A stretch of DNA of 64,000 nt from Methylobacterium sp. Leaf465 (lineage in GTDB: Bacteria > Pseudomonadota > Alphaproteobacteria > Rhizobiales > Beijerinckiaceae): contig NZ_LMRA01000001.1 of the NCBI RefSeq assembly GCF_001424705.1, positions 432,810 through 496,809 of the forward strand, in the 5' to 3' direction. Of this stretch, positions 22,824-30,755 are shown piece after piece. The position numbers and the translations under genes were made by a program. The notes below the pieces were generated by a model that saw only the letters and a list, made by a program, of their open reading frames with translations, ran no database searches and was not told the origin of the DNA. Numbering within the stretch: position 1 is the first letter of the stretch; each line of letters begins with the position of its first letter.

Positions 22824-23809
22824 AGACGGTTGCGCCGGGTCAGGGTCTCTTCCCAGGCGAAAGCCTGGGCGACGATCCGGTCGAGGTCGTCGTTCTGCGG
22901 CGTCCAGCCGAGATCGCGGATGCGCTGGGCCTCGGCGACGATCTGGGCCGGATCGCCGGGACGGCGCGGCGAGAGCCGAACCTCGAAGTCGCGTCCCGAG
23001 ACCCGCTTGACCACGTCGATCACCTCGAGGACCGAGTAGCCGCGCCCGTAGCCGCAGTTCAGGGTCAGGCTCTCGCCGCCGGACCGCAGATGGTTCAGGG
23101 CGACGCGATGGGCCTCGGCGAGGTCGGAAACCTGGATGTAGTCCCGCAGGCACGAACCATCCCGCGTCGGGTAATCGGTGCCGAAGACCTCGAGATGCGT
23201 CCGCTGCCCGAGGGCGGCCTGGGTCGCGACCTTGATGAGGTGGGTGGCGTTGGGCGTCGATTGCCCCGTGCGGCCCCGCGGGTCGGCTCCGGCCACGTTG
23301 AAGTAGCGCAGGATGACGTAGGAGAAGCCGTGGGCCTTGGCCGCATCGGCGATCATCCACTCGCTCATCAGTTTGGAGCGTCCGTACGGATTAATCGGCG
23401 ACGGCCGCAGATCCTCCGGAACCGGCACGACCTCCGGCTCGCCGTAGACCGCAGCCGTCGAGGAGAAGATCACGTGCTTGACCCCGCAGCGAACCGCCGT
23501 TTCGATCAAGGCCCGGGTCTTGACGGTATTGGCCAAGTAATACTGCAGGGGATCCGCGACCGAATCCGGCACGACGATGCGCGCGGCGAAGTGCGCGATG
23601 GCGTCGATACGATGCTGGAGGATGACTTCCGTGAGGAGCGACTGGTCGGCGACATCGCCGATGACGAGCTTCACCTCAGGTGGAAGCGCCCAGTCGAACC
23701 CGGTTGAAAGGTCGTCGAGGACCACAACCTCCTCGTGCCCGGCGTCGAGCAGTGCCAGCACCATGTGGCTGCCGATATAGCCCGCACCGCCCGTCACAAG
23801 AACCGCCAT
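22820..23809 (-). CDS. galE: UDP-glucose 4-epimerase
   Basis: 329 aa short-chain-dehydrogenase-type enzyme that interconverts UDP-glucose and UDP-galactose. NAD-binding VTGGAGYIGSHMV at about 4-16, catalytic triad Ser in FSSTAAVYG and the YxxxK motif in NPYGRSKLMSEWM, substrate-binding NVAGADPRGR. Length normal. A strong GGGGAAGG precedes the ATG. It is divergent from galU (168 bases between starts) and coupled to the transglycosylase gene behind it. Confidence 0.95.
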   Translation of the reverse strand: MAVLVTGGAGYIGSHMVLALLDAGHEEVVVLDDLSTGFDWALPPEVKLVIGDVADQSLLTEVILQHRIDAIAHFAARIVVPDSVADPLQYYLANTVKTRALIETAVRCGVKHVIFSSTAAVYGEPEVVPVPEDLRPSPINPYGRSKLMSEWMIADAAKAHGFSYVILRYFNVAGADPRGRTGQSTPNATHLIKVATQAALGQRTHLEVFGTDYPTRDGSCLRDYIQVSDLAEAHRVALNHLRSGGESLTLNCGYGRGYSVLEVIDVVKRVSGRDFEVRLSPRRPGDPAQIVAEAQRIRDLGWTPQNDDLDRIVAQAFAWEETLTRRNRL

Positions 23810-23977
23810 GACACCTTCCCCCCAAACGTTTCACTGACGATATATCGGAAAACGAGCTTGTCGGTTATGCCCGTTACGTCGATGGCTCTATCGCCTTCCC
23901 TGGGCGGAGGCTGTACCGAGGCAACGTCAATCCACTCGGGGTTTTCCTCACCTCCCCTCGCTACCGGGTCTCGCTTG

Positions 23978-24844
23978 ATGAAACCGATTCGCAAAGCCGT
24001 CCTGCCCGTCGCCGGCTTGGGCACCCGCTTCCTTCCGGCCACCAAGGCCGTTCCGAAGGAGATGCTCACCGTCGTCGACCGGCCGGTCGTTCAGCACGTC
24101 GTCGACGAGGCCCGCGAAGCGGGGATCGAGCACTTCATCTTCGTCACGGGACGCGGCAAGGCGGTCATCGAAGACCACTTCGACGTTGCCTTCGAGCTCG
24201 ACCGAATGCTGCAGGAGCGGGGCAAGACCGAGGCCTACGAGGCCCTGAAGCGCGACCTCCCGGCCGCGGGCCAGACCAGCTTCACCCGCCAGCAATCGCC
24301 GCTCGGCCTCGGGCACGCCGTCTGGTGCGCCCGCGAGATCGTCGGCGACGAGCCCTTCGCGGTGCTGCTGCCCGATATGCTGAGCCGCGGCTGCATGCAG
24401 CAGATGCTCTCCGCCTACGAGCGCCACGGCGGCAACGTCATCGCGGTCGAGGAGGTGAAGCCCGAGGAGACGCACCAGTACGGCATCGTCGGCGTCGGCC
24501 AGACCTTCGGCCAGACCTTCGAGATCAACGGCATGGTGGAGAAGCCGAAGGCCGGCACCGCGCCCTCGAACTTCATCATCTCCGGGCGCTACATCCTCCA
24601 GCCCGAGATCTTCGACATCCTGTCGGCGGGGGAGACGGGCGCCGGCGGCGAGATCCAACTCACCGACGCCATGATCAAGCTCGCCAAGGACCAGGCCTTC
24701 TTCGGCATGCACTACCAGGGCCGGACCTACGATACCGGCTCGAAGCTCGGATTCCTCACCGCGAACATCGCCTACGCCCTCGAGCGCAAGGACCTCTCGG
24801 AGGCCCTTAAGGCCGAAATCGCGCAGCTTCTGAGCGAGCACTGA
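23978..24844 (+). CDS. galU: UTP-glucose-1-phosphate uridylyltransferase
   Basis: 288 aa nucleotidyltransferase making UDP-glucose from UTP and glucose-1-phosphate. The nucleotide-binding signature VLPVAGLGTRFLPATKAVPK is at about 8-27, PLGLGHAVWCAREIVGDEPF marks the family, and KPKAGTAPSNF and YDTGSKLGFLTANI complete it. ATG at 23978 is in register with the family start; the upstream in-frame ATG near 23860 has no homologous extension. Acts with GalE in supply of sugar nucleotides for exopolysaccharide and lipopolysaccharide. Confidence 0.95.
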   Translation: MKPIRKAVLPVAGLGTRFLPATKAVPKEMLTVVDRPVVQHVVDEAREAGIEHFIFVTGRGKAVIEDHFDVAFELDRMLQERGKTEAYEALKRDLPAAGQTSFTRQQSPLGLGHAVWCAREIVGDEPFAVLLPDMLSRGCMQQMLSAYERHGGNVIAVEEVKPEETHQYGIVGVGQTFGQTFEINGMVEKPKAGTAPSNFIISGRYILQPEIFDILSAGETGAGGEIQLTDAMIKLAKDQAFFGMHYQGRTYDTGSKLGFLTANIAYALERKDLSEALKAEIAQLLSEH

Positions 24845-24930
24845 GATCGCGCCCCGGCGCGGCCTGCTCGGTGCCTCAGGGAACGCCGAGCCCAAGCTCC
24901 AGAAAACGAGTTGAACGATGTGCAAAGGCC

Positions 24931-24958
24931 TTGATTTTTGTGCGTCGCACTTTAGATT
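24931..24958 (+). promoter_or_regulatory. putative promoter of sRNA candidate
   Basis: TTGATT at 24931-24936 and TAGATT at 24953-24958, spacer 16 bases, in a locally AT-rich stretch. A start near 24964 would give a transcript of about 90 bases ending at the terminator at 25028-25054. Confidence 0.45.
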
Positions 24959-24963
24959 GTGCG

Positions 24964-25054
24964 TTGCGGGACCGCGATGGCGTCGCGGTTCGGCAGCCCT
25001 TCTTGGGCGTTTCCTCCCTAGACTTCGGGCCGCTCTTCGGAGCGGCCTTTTTTT
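24964..25054 (+). ncRNA. candidate trans-acting sRNA, AbcR-like (alpha-r15)
   Basis: No reading frame, but three clear elements in order: hairpin CCGCGA/TCGCGG (24972-24988), small hairpin GCCC-TTCTT-GGGC (24996-25008), an unpaired stretch with CCTCCC (25013-25018) complementary to Shine-Dalgarno sequences, and a perfect UUCG-capped terminator. The stretch TTGGGCGTTTCCTCCCT matches, from memory, the conserved segment of rhizobial AbcR/alpha-r15 RNAs, which bind Hfq and repress ABC-transporter mRNAs. A promoter-like sequence sits upstream. The family assignment is an inference; sRNA status rests on structure. Confidence 0.6.
25028..25054 (+). terminator. Rho-independent terminator with UUCG loop
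   Basis: GGCCGCTC (25028-25035), loop TTCG, GAGCGGCC (25040-25047), then seven T. Perfect 8-base stem; 180 bases behind galU and directly behind the sRNA candidate. Confidence 0.93.
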
Positions 25055-25333
25055 GTACCTGCTCCGGACGGTGCAGACGGACGCCCCAGGCACGACGCGC
25101 CTTGGGCTCCGCGGGCGACCCGGGGTTCGGGCGCGCGATCACGCGCGCACGCATGCCTGTGAAACGGGTGGAAGGATTTGCACGCGATCCGGCATTCGGG
25201 ATCGCGGAGCGAGGGCTCGGCCTCAGGCCGCAGGATATCGGTGGAGGCGCCTCTGGAAGGCGCGCGAGCCGGCCGCGCCTAGGGCTGCGGTCGGCTCGCG
25301 GGACGACGGACGCGACGGCGCCGGCGGGTCGTT
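25055..25333. other. intergenic, nothing recognised
   Basis: Between the sRNA terminator and the end of the small minus-strand gene. It contains GC-rich sequence with short alternating CG runs (CGCGCGATCACGCGCGC near 25131-25147) but no gene or structured element I can support. Confidence 0.4.
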
Positions 25334-25549
25334 TCAGTTCAGGTAGGTCCGGATCCAGTTCGGCGACAGCACCTCGCCATCCTCCGTGATGATCCAGGGC
25401 TGCTTGGCCGGATCGGACAGGGCGCCGGCGGCAGCCTCGATGGCCTCACGCAGGGTCCGGTAGCGCGCAGGCTGAGCGAGGGGAGCCGGAACCGGAGCGG
25501 TACGCCAGATCGTCAGATCGGCGGGACGTTCCAGGGCTTGGGTTTCCAT
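25334..25549 (-). CDS. small conserved-looking hypothetical protein
   Basis: 71 aa, no signal peptide or membrane helix. The sequence reads like a real small protein: Pro/Ala-rich N-terminal third, then YRTLREAIEAAAGALSDPA and a C-terminal PWIITEDGEVLSPNWIRTYL. The ATG at 25547-25549 has AAGGA 8 bases upstream. I do not recognise a family; the middle and C-terminal parts resemble short uncharacterised Methylobacterium proteins built on the same 'REAI..A...PWI...G..L.P..I' pattern. Monocistronic. Confidence 0.65.
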   Translation of the reverse strand: METQALERPADLTIWRTAPVPAPLAQPARYRTLREAIEAAAGALSDPAKQPWIITEDGEVLSPNWIRTYLN

Positions 25550-25985
25550 GTGTGTGTTCCTTTGATCGTGAGGGTCGTTCCCCGCGATGCCGGCTGCCCG
25601 GCGAAAGGTCTGTACGACCTCGAACCTGAACATTTGCTGCGGGACGTCTATCCGGGTGAATGGAAGCATCTCTAAGGCAGCTTTGAGGTCATTTCAGACA
25701 GGGATGAAATGCTCATCCGCACCTGAACGCTCCCTCCCTCATACAAACCGCACCGTTGCTGATCAGCGCGCAGAATATGGCTGCTTTTGGACGCCCTCTC
25801 GTTCTGTTTGTCGCCTCGGCTGACAATGTCGAGCCGTTGTTTATCTTTCGCCAAAACGGGTTTCGGTGTGCTGACGCACCCTGGCCCGTCACGGTACCGA
25901 GCCAGTTGAAGGCCATTGCGTCACCGCCCAGTTAATGGCGATGCGACGCGATGCGGTTTTCGCAGCATGGTGAAGAGGATGACAC
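25550..25985. other. intergenic region, lower GC, nothing recognised
   Basis: 436 bases, clearly less GC-rich than the genes on both sides. The short open frames on both strands lack ribosome binding sites and family-like sequence. It should contain the divergent promoters for the small minus-strand gene and the HtrA-type protease. Confidence 0.4.
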
Positions 25986-27143
25986 ATGCCCGATCGGTCT
26001 CCCCCGCGGCCGGCGGATCGCTTCCTGCGCTGGGCCGCGGCTGCAGCCCTCGGCCTGCTCGCGCTCTTCGTGGCGCAGCCCTACCTGACCGGCTTCCTGT
26101 TTTCGGCGGACACCGCGCGGGCGATCACCGCCCGCGGCGATCTGGCGCCCGCCGAGACGGCGACGGTGGAGCTTTTCGCCCGCGCCAGCCCGTCCGTGGT
26201 TCATGTCTTCGTGCAGGCCGCGGCCCAGGGGCGGGCCCTGATGGGGGTCGACAACGAGGGCGGTGAGCCGGGCGGGGGCTCGCAGACCGGGACCGGTTTC
26301 ATCTGGGATGCGGCCGGGCACATCGTCACCAACAACCACGTGGTCGCGGCGGCTGCGCAGGGTGGGGGCGCCATCGCGGTCCGCCTGTCCTCCGGCGAGG
26401 TCGTGTCGGCGAGCCTCGTCGGCGCTGCCCCGAGCTACGATCTGGCCGTCATTCGCCTGGGGCGCACCACCGCGGCCCTGCAGCCCCTGGCCATTGGCAC
26501 TTCGGCCGACCTCAAGGTCGGCCAGTCGGTCTTCGCCATCGGCAACCCGTTCGGCCTCGACCACACCCTGACCACCGGCGTGATCAGCGCCCTGCAGCGT
26601 CGCCTGCCCACCAGCGCGGGACGCGAGCTTTCCGGCGTCATCCAGACCGATGCGGCGATCAACCCGGGCAATTCCGGCGGTCCGCTCCTCGACTCCGCCG
26701 GGCGCCTCATCGGCGTGAACACCGCCATCTTCTCGCCCTCCGGGGCGAGCGCCGGCATCGGCTTCGCGATCCCGGTCGATGTCGTGAACCGGGTCGTGCC
26801 CGAACTCATCCGCAACGGACGGACGCGCAATCCCGGCATCGGCATCATCGCGGGGCAGGAGGCGACCGCGGCCCGCCTCGGAATCGACGGGGTGGTGGTC
26901 CTGCGCGTGCTGCGCGGCTCTCCGGCCGCCGCGGCCGGCCTGCAGGGCGTCGACGCGCAGACGGGCGAGATCGGCGACATCATCGTGGGGGCCGGCGACC
27001 GGCCGGTCCACCGCCTCGCCGATCTCACCGCCGCCATGGAGGCGGCCGGTCTCGGCGCCTCGGTCGACCTGATCGTGGAGCGGGACGGGCGCACGCGCCG
27101 GGTCCGCGTCACCACCACGGACGTGGCGGAGAGCCGGCTCTGA
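25986..27143 (+). CDS. HtrA/DegP-like serine protease (S1C), membrane-anchored
   Basis: 385 aa. N-terminal membrane anchor (about 15-35), trypsin-like protease domain with the triad His in IVTNNHVVA, Asp in SYDLAVIRL and Ser in INPGNSGGPLLD, and one C-terminal PDZ domain with GVVVLRVLRGSPAAAAGLQG. One PDZ and an uncleaved anchor resemble DegS-like or HhoB-type members. Periplasmic quality control or regulated proteolysis is the likely role. Strong ribosome site AGAGGA 7 bases before ATG 25986. Single gene. Confidence 0.92.
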   Translation: MPDRSPPRPADRFLRWAAAAALGLLALFVAQPYLTGFLFSADTARAITARGDLAPAETATVELFARASPSVVHVFVQAAAQGRALMGVDNEGGEPGGGSQTGTGFIWDAAGHIVTNNHVVAAAAQGGGAIAVRLSSGEVVSASLVGAAPSYDLAVIRLGRTTAALQPLAIGTSADLKVGQSVFAIGNPFGLDHTLTTGVISALQRRLPTSAGRELSGVIQTDAAINPGNSGGPLLDSAGRLIGVNTAIFSPSGASAGIGFAIPVDVVNRVVPELIRNGRTRNPGIGIIAGQEATAARLGIDGVVVLRVLRGSPAAAAGLQGVDAQTGEIGDIIVGAGDRPVHRLADLTAAMEAAGLGASVDLIVERDGRTRRVRVTTTDVAESRL

Positions 27144-27208
27144 GGCCGGGCCCTCGTCACGCCGCGCAGCGCTCGCTAAAGCGACCCATCGCCCAGTGAA
27201 AGTGACCC

Positions 27209-27463
27209 ATGGTCAGCCACCGCCCCTCCTGCGCCGTCCTGCTCTGGCTGGCCGGTGTCCTCGCCGCCGGTGCCGCCGAGCGCACAAAGCCCCATCTCTG
27301 CCCGGAGAATGCCCCCGAGGGCGTCCGCCTGCCGCCCCAGCCCGGCTGCGCCGCGGCGGGCCCGAAGCCGGCAGCGCCGGACAGCCAGGGGTTCCGTGAC
27401 GTCGGCGGGGTGAAGCTGCGCGTCGGCGGCCGGATCGGTGCCGAGTACGGGTTCGCCCGGTGA
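27209..27463 (+). CDS. small exported protein of unknown function
   Basis: 84 aa. Signal peptide (CAVLLWLAGVLAAGAAER) followed by a Pro-rich mature part with two Cys (LCPENAPEG and PGCAAAG) and a C-terminal GGVKLRVGGRIGAEYGFAR. Not recognised. Its stop overlaps the GTG start of the DnaJ-domain gene (GTGA), so it is coupled to it. The coupling and signal peptide argue for a real gene. Confidence 0.65.
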   Translation: MVSHRPSCAVLLWLAGVLAAGAAERTKPHLCPENAPEGVRLPPQPGCAAAGPKPAAPDSQGFRDVGGVKLRVGGRIGAEYGFAR

Positions 27464-28137
27464 CGTTCCTTGCCGGAGCGGTCGCGCTCCTTCTCCTGTG
27501 GTGGTTCGGGCGGAACCTGAAGATCCGCCATCCGGCCCTGACGGCGCGCGTCCTGCGGCAGGTGGGGGGCTACGCCGCCCTCGCGCTGGCGGCCCTCTTC
27601 CTGGTGCGGGGCCGGCTCGAGTTCGCCATCCTGCTCGGGGGCGGTGCCATCTGGCTGCTGGAGGGGTCGGCGGCCTTGAACCGCCGGATCCGGGGCCTTG
27701 CCGCCCGCTACGATCCGCGCCGACTCTCGGGGGCTACCATCCGCTTCGATGCGGCGGGGGAGGGGATCGCCCTGGCAGGTCCCTATGCCGGCCAACCCCT
27801 GTCGGTAATTCCTTTGCCCGCCCTCGTCGCCCTGTTCGGACGCGATGCCGACACCGCCCGTCGGCTAGAGGCGTATCTCGACCGCCGGCATCCCGGTTGG
27901 CGTGTAGACGCTCAGGGCAATCCCGACCCGGGGCCGCGCCGCGCGGCGTATCCAGGGGCGATGACGGAGCAGGAGGCCTATGAGATCCTGGGGCTTGAGC
28001 GCGGGGCGTCCCTGGAGCAGGTCCGAACGGCTCACCGGACGCTGATGAAGCGGCTGCACCCCGACCAAGGAGGCACGGCCGAGCAGGCGGCCCGCGTCAA
28101 CGCGGCCCGTGACAGGCTTAACAACCGACATCGCTGA
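27460..28137 (+). CDS. membrane-anchored DnaJ-domain protein
   Basis: 225 aa starting at GTG 27460. Two N-terminal membrane helices (FLAGAVALLLLWWFG and YAALALAALFLVRG) and a C-terminal J-domain: TEQEAYEILGLERGASLEQV, the HxD motif as LHPDQGG, ending in NAARDRLNNR. This arrangement resembles DjlA/TIM14-type co-chaperones that recruit DnaK to the membrane. The linker contains RLEAYLDRRHPGWR, common to this alphaproteobacterial family. Coupled to the small exported protein upstream. Confidence 0.88.
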   Translation: MTFLAGAVALLLLWWFGRNLKIRHPALTARVLRQVGGYAALALAALFLVRGRLEFAILLGGGAIWLLEGSAALNRRIRGLAARYDPRRLSGATIRFDAAGEGIALAGPYAGQPLSVIPLPALVALFGRDADTARRLEAYLDRRHPGWRVDAQGNPDPGPRRAAYPGAMTEQEAYEILGLERGASLEQVRTAHRTLMKRLHPDQGGTAEQAARVNAARDRLNNRHR

Positions 28138-28266
28138 TACTCCACGCGCGTTGTCAGACAGGGAATGTCGAGAGTACGGCCGTCCGGCGATACGAACCGG
28201 GCGCCCGTGTCCTGAGCCGGAACGCCCGAAGGGGCGCCGGCCCCTTGCGAACCCGTCAGCGCGAAC

Positions 28267-29754
28267 TCAGCTGCGGGTGGCGAAGCAATTGAAGCCGTTG
28301 CGCTTCAGCGCGTTGCAGGCATCCTGTGCGCTGTCCTGCTCGGCGAAGCCCGAGAACCGGGCGCGGAACAGGGTCGCGCCGCCATGCTCGACCTTCACCG
28401 TATAGGGCGAAGCCTTCGAGAGCGCGCCGCCGGCCCGGCTGCGGGCCTCGGACAGCATGGATTTCGCTTTGTCCTCGTCGTCCATGGCGCCGAGCTGGAT
28501 GACCCAGGCCGTGGGGGTGATCCGCGCGCCGGAAACCGGTTTCGCCGCCTCGGCGCGAGGACCGTCGATGGACGCCAAGCGGGCATCGCTCTTGCCGCCG
28601 GCCGGGAAGGCGGCCTGGCCGCCCGCCGGCGCATAGGCCTGCGCCGAGGATGGGAGCGCGCCGGAGCGCCACTTCATGCCGGCGCTGCCGGGCGTCATGG
28701 TGGCGGTGCGGGCGGGGCTGATATCGAGAGGCTGGCCAGCGCGCAGGGTCGACGCCGTGGTCTCAACATCCTCGTCGTCGGCGGAAGCCACCTGCGTCCG
28801 GGTGCGCGAGGCGCCGTCGGCGACCACGGCCGGGCGGGCGCGCTCCGCGACCTCGATGGTCGAAGGAGCCTGGCGGGCACCGGCATAGGCGCGGGGCAGG
28901 GACTGGCGGACGAGGTCGGCCATGATCCGGTCGCGACTGGCGCCGGATTTGCCGCCCAGCACGATCGCCACGATCTGACGGTCGTCGAGCTTGGCCGCCG
29001 TCATCAGGTTGAAGCCGGAATCGCGGGTGTAGCCGGTCTTGATCCCGTCCACGCCCTGAACATTGCCGAGGAGGCGGTTGTGATTGCCGATGACCCGGCC
29101 GCGGAAGGCGAAGGAGCGGGTCTGGAAGTACTTGTAATAGCGCGGGAAGCGATCCTGGATCGCCCGAGCGAGGATCGTGAGATCGCGCGCCGTGGTGATC
29201 TGGTCGGCATCCGGCAGACCGGAGGCATTGGCATAGTGGGTGCGGCTCATGCCGAGGGCCTTGGCCTTCTGCGTCATCATCTCGGCGAAGCGGGGTTCCG
29301 AGCCGGCGATGTTCTCGCCGATGGCACAGGCCACATCGTTGGCCGACTTCGTCACGATCGCCTTGATCGCGTCCTCGACCTCGATGGTGGAACCCGGCCG
29401 CAGGCCGAGCTTCGAGGGGGCCTGGGAGGCCGCGAAGGACGAGATGGTGAGCGGCGACTCGAGGGTGTAGCGTCCGCGCTCCAGCTGTTCGAACAGCATG
29501 TAGAGCGTCATCACCTTGGTGATGGAGGCCGGGTGGCGCAGCGAATCCTCGTTGATCGCGTGCAGCGTCTTGCCGGTCTTCACGTCCACCACCATGGCGG
29601 CGTAGGGCGGATTGTAGCCGCCACCGCCGCCACCGCGGTGATGATGGCCACGTCGCGCCTCGGCCGGGGAGGCGAGGGCGGCCAGGACGGCGGCTGCGGC
29701 GATCGCGGCCGAGAGGGCAGGCACCCGGCCGACGCGGGGAGTATGGCTACGCAT
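28267..29754 (-). CDS. D-alanyl-D-alanine carboxypeptidase (PBP5/6 family) with SPOR domain
   Basis: 495 aa. Signal peptide ending at AEA-RR, a His/Gly-rich segment, then the S11 peptidase domain: SxxK in HPASITKVMTLY, SxN in KSANDVACAIGENIA and KTG in GIKTGYTRDSGFN. A C-terminal SPOR domain (about 415-495, WVIQLGAMDDEDKAKSMLSE) binds denuded septal glycan. The enzyme trims the terminal D-Ala of peptidoglycan in the periplasm, probably at the division site. The start may be ATG 29754 or the preceding GTG; GAGG lies upstream. Confidence 0.93.
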   Translation of the reverse strand: MRSHTPRVGRVPALSAAIAAAAVLAALASPAEARRGHHHRGGGGGGYNPPYAAMVVDVKTGKTLHAINEDSLRHPASITKVMTLYMLFEQLERGRYTLESPLTISSFAASQAPSKLGLRPGSTIEVEDAIKAIVTKSANDVACAIGENIAGSEPRFAEMMTQKAKALGMSRTHYANASGLPDADQITTARDLTILARAIQDRFPRYYKYFQTRSFAFRGRVIGNHNRLLGNVQGVDGIKTGYTRDSGFNLMTAAKLDDRQIVAIVLGGKSGASRDRIMADLVRQSLPRAYAGARQAPSTIEVAERARPAVVADGASRTRTQVASADDEDVETTASTLRAGQPLDISPARTATMTPGSAGMKWRSGALPSSAQAYAPAGGQAAFPAGGKSDARLASIDGPRAEAAKPVSGARITPTAWVIQLGAMDDEDKAKSMLSEARSRAGGALSKASPYTVKVEHGGATLFRARFSGFAEQDSAQDACNALKRNGFNCFATRS

Positions 29755-29926
29755 CACGACTCACTGCCTCGACATGCACGACCCGCGGGCCGGCTTGCAC
29801 CGCAACATCTCGGCGGGGGTGCGGCCGTGCCGCCGTAACCCCGCAACATCTGTCAATCAGGCTAGGTGGACGCAGTTACGGCCCGGTTAATGCAGCGAGA
29901 CCAATTCGCCGGATCCGACCGTCATA

Positions 29927-29968
29927 TTGCGATGCAATATATCGCTTGACGTCTTATGTTGCATCGCA
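29927..29968. promoter_or_regulatory. inverted repeat upstream of phasin, PhaR-operator-like
   Basis: TGCGATGCAA (29928-29937) and its exact reverse complement TTGCATCGCA (29959-29968), 21 bases apart, 86 bases before the phasin start. TGC...GCA elements of this kind bind the PHA-responsive repressor PhaR in other alphaproteobacteria. A TTGAC at 29946-29950 between the arms could be a -35 box, which would put the repeats over the promoter. Confidence 0.55.
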
Positions 29969-30053
29969 CACAAAAGGCCCCGGCCGGTCTCGGCCTCGCG
30001 GGCAATGGCCCGACACATCAGGGTAAGCCCCGCGGGGGCGGAAGGATCGTCAG

Positions 30054-30503
30054 ATGACGCAGATGTACGAGAAGGCCGCCGAGATGAACAAGGCCGGCCT
30101 CGCCACGGTGATGAAGAGCGTCTCCTCGCTCGCCAAGACCCATCAGACCGCCAGCATCGAGATGGCCGATTTCGCCAAGGAATCCTACAGCGCCGGCGCC
30201 GCGGCGATAAAGAAGCTCGCCACCGCGCGCACGCTCCAGTCCGCCCTGGAGATCCAGGCCGAGTACCTCAAGGCGTCCTACGAGCGCCTCCAGAACCAGG
30301 CCAAGGTGATGACCGACCTGTACCAGGGCCTCGCCCAGGAGGTCGGCGCGCCGCTCCAGACCAAGGCGCCGTTCGACCTCAAGATTTTCTTCGATCCGAA
30401 GACCTTGTTCGATCCGAAGACGTTCTTCAATCCGAAGGCCTTCGATTTCAAGGCTTTCCCAAAGCTTCCCGGCTTCTCCATTGCCGACCAGAAGGCAGCC
30501 TGA
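30054..30503 (+). CDS. phasin family protein
   Basis: 149 aa. Helical phasin core (about 1-97; YLKASYERLQNQAKVMTDLY is a typical segment) that coats polyhydroxyalkanoate granules, followed by an unusual C-terminal tail with F-D/N-P-K repeats (residues about 106-137). The tail is encoded by an 18-base tandem repeat. Alone in its unit, with an inverted repeat upstream resembling a PhaR operator and a strong terminator downstream. ATG 30054 fits the family N-terminus. Granule-associated structural protein is the likely role. Confidence 0.88.
   Translation: MTQMYEKAAEMNKAGLATVMKSVSSLAKTHQTASIEMADFAKESYSAGAAAIKKLATARTLQSALEIQAEYLKASYERLQNQAKVMTDLYQGLAQEVGAPLQTKAPFDLKIFFDPKTLFDPKTFFNPKAFDFKAFPKLPGFSIADQKAA
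30390..30443 (+). repeat. 18-base tandem repeat inside phasin gene
   Basis: Three copies of an 18-base unit starting TTCGATCCGAAGAC at 30390 and 30408, and as TTCAATCCGAAGGC at 30426. They encode F-D/N-P-K-x-x units. Copies 1 and 2 are near identical, copy 3 has diverged. Confidence 0.85.
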
Positions 30504-30565
30504 CACACGGCTTTCCCGCGTCGGGCGAACGGTCCCGACGCGAGCCCAGACGTTTTGCCAGTCCG

Positions 30566-30598
30566 GCCCCCGTGCGATCGATCGCACGGGGGCATTTT
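30566..30598 (+). terminator. Rho-independent terminator after phasin gene
   Basis: A perfect 12-base stem GCCCCCGTGCGA / TCGCACGGGGGC with loop TCGA, followed by ATTTTCG. Lies 62 bases behind the phasin stop. Confidence 0.88.
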
Positions 30599-30755
30599 CG
30601 TGTTCGGGACCGGGCGATCGCGGAACACCGTCCGGGCGGTTCGGAACGCCGGTCCGCGGCCGTCTCGGACAAGTGCGCGCAGCCGACTGGCGAAGCAGCC
30701 GATGGCCCTATAGATTACCAGCGATGCGAGCGCGCCTCGCCGGCGCGACCCGCGG

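Noticed and set aside
25131..25147. CG-alternating palindrome as a possible origin or Z-DNA element
   Set aside because: Too short and GC-rich background makes such runs expected by chance.
25587..25916. Short frames of 60-78 residues on both strands upstream of the HtrA-type gene
   Set aside because: No ribosome site, atypical composition, mutually overlapping; treated as intergenic.
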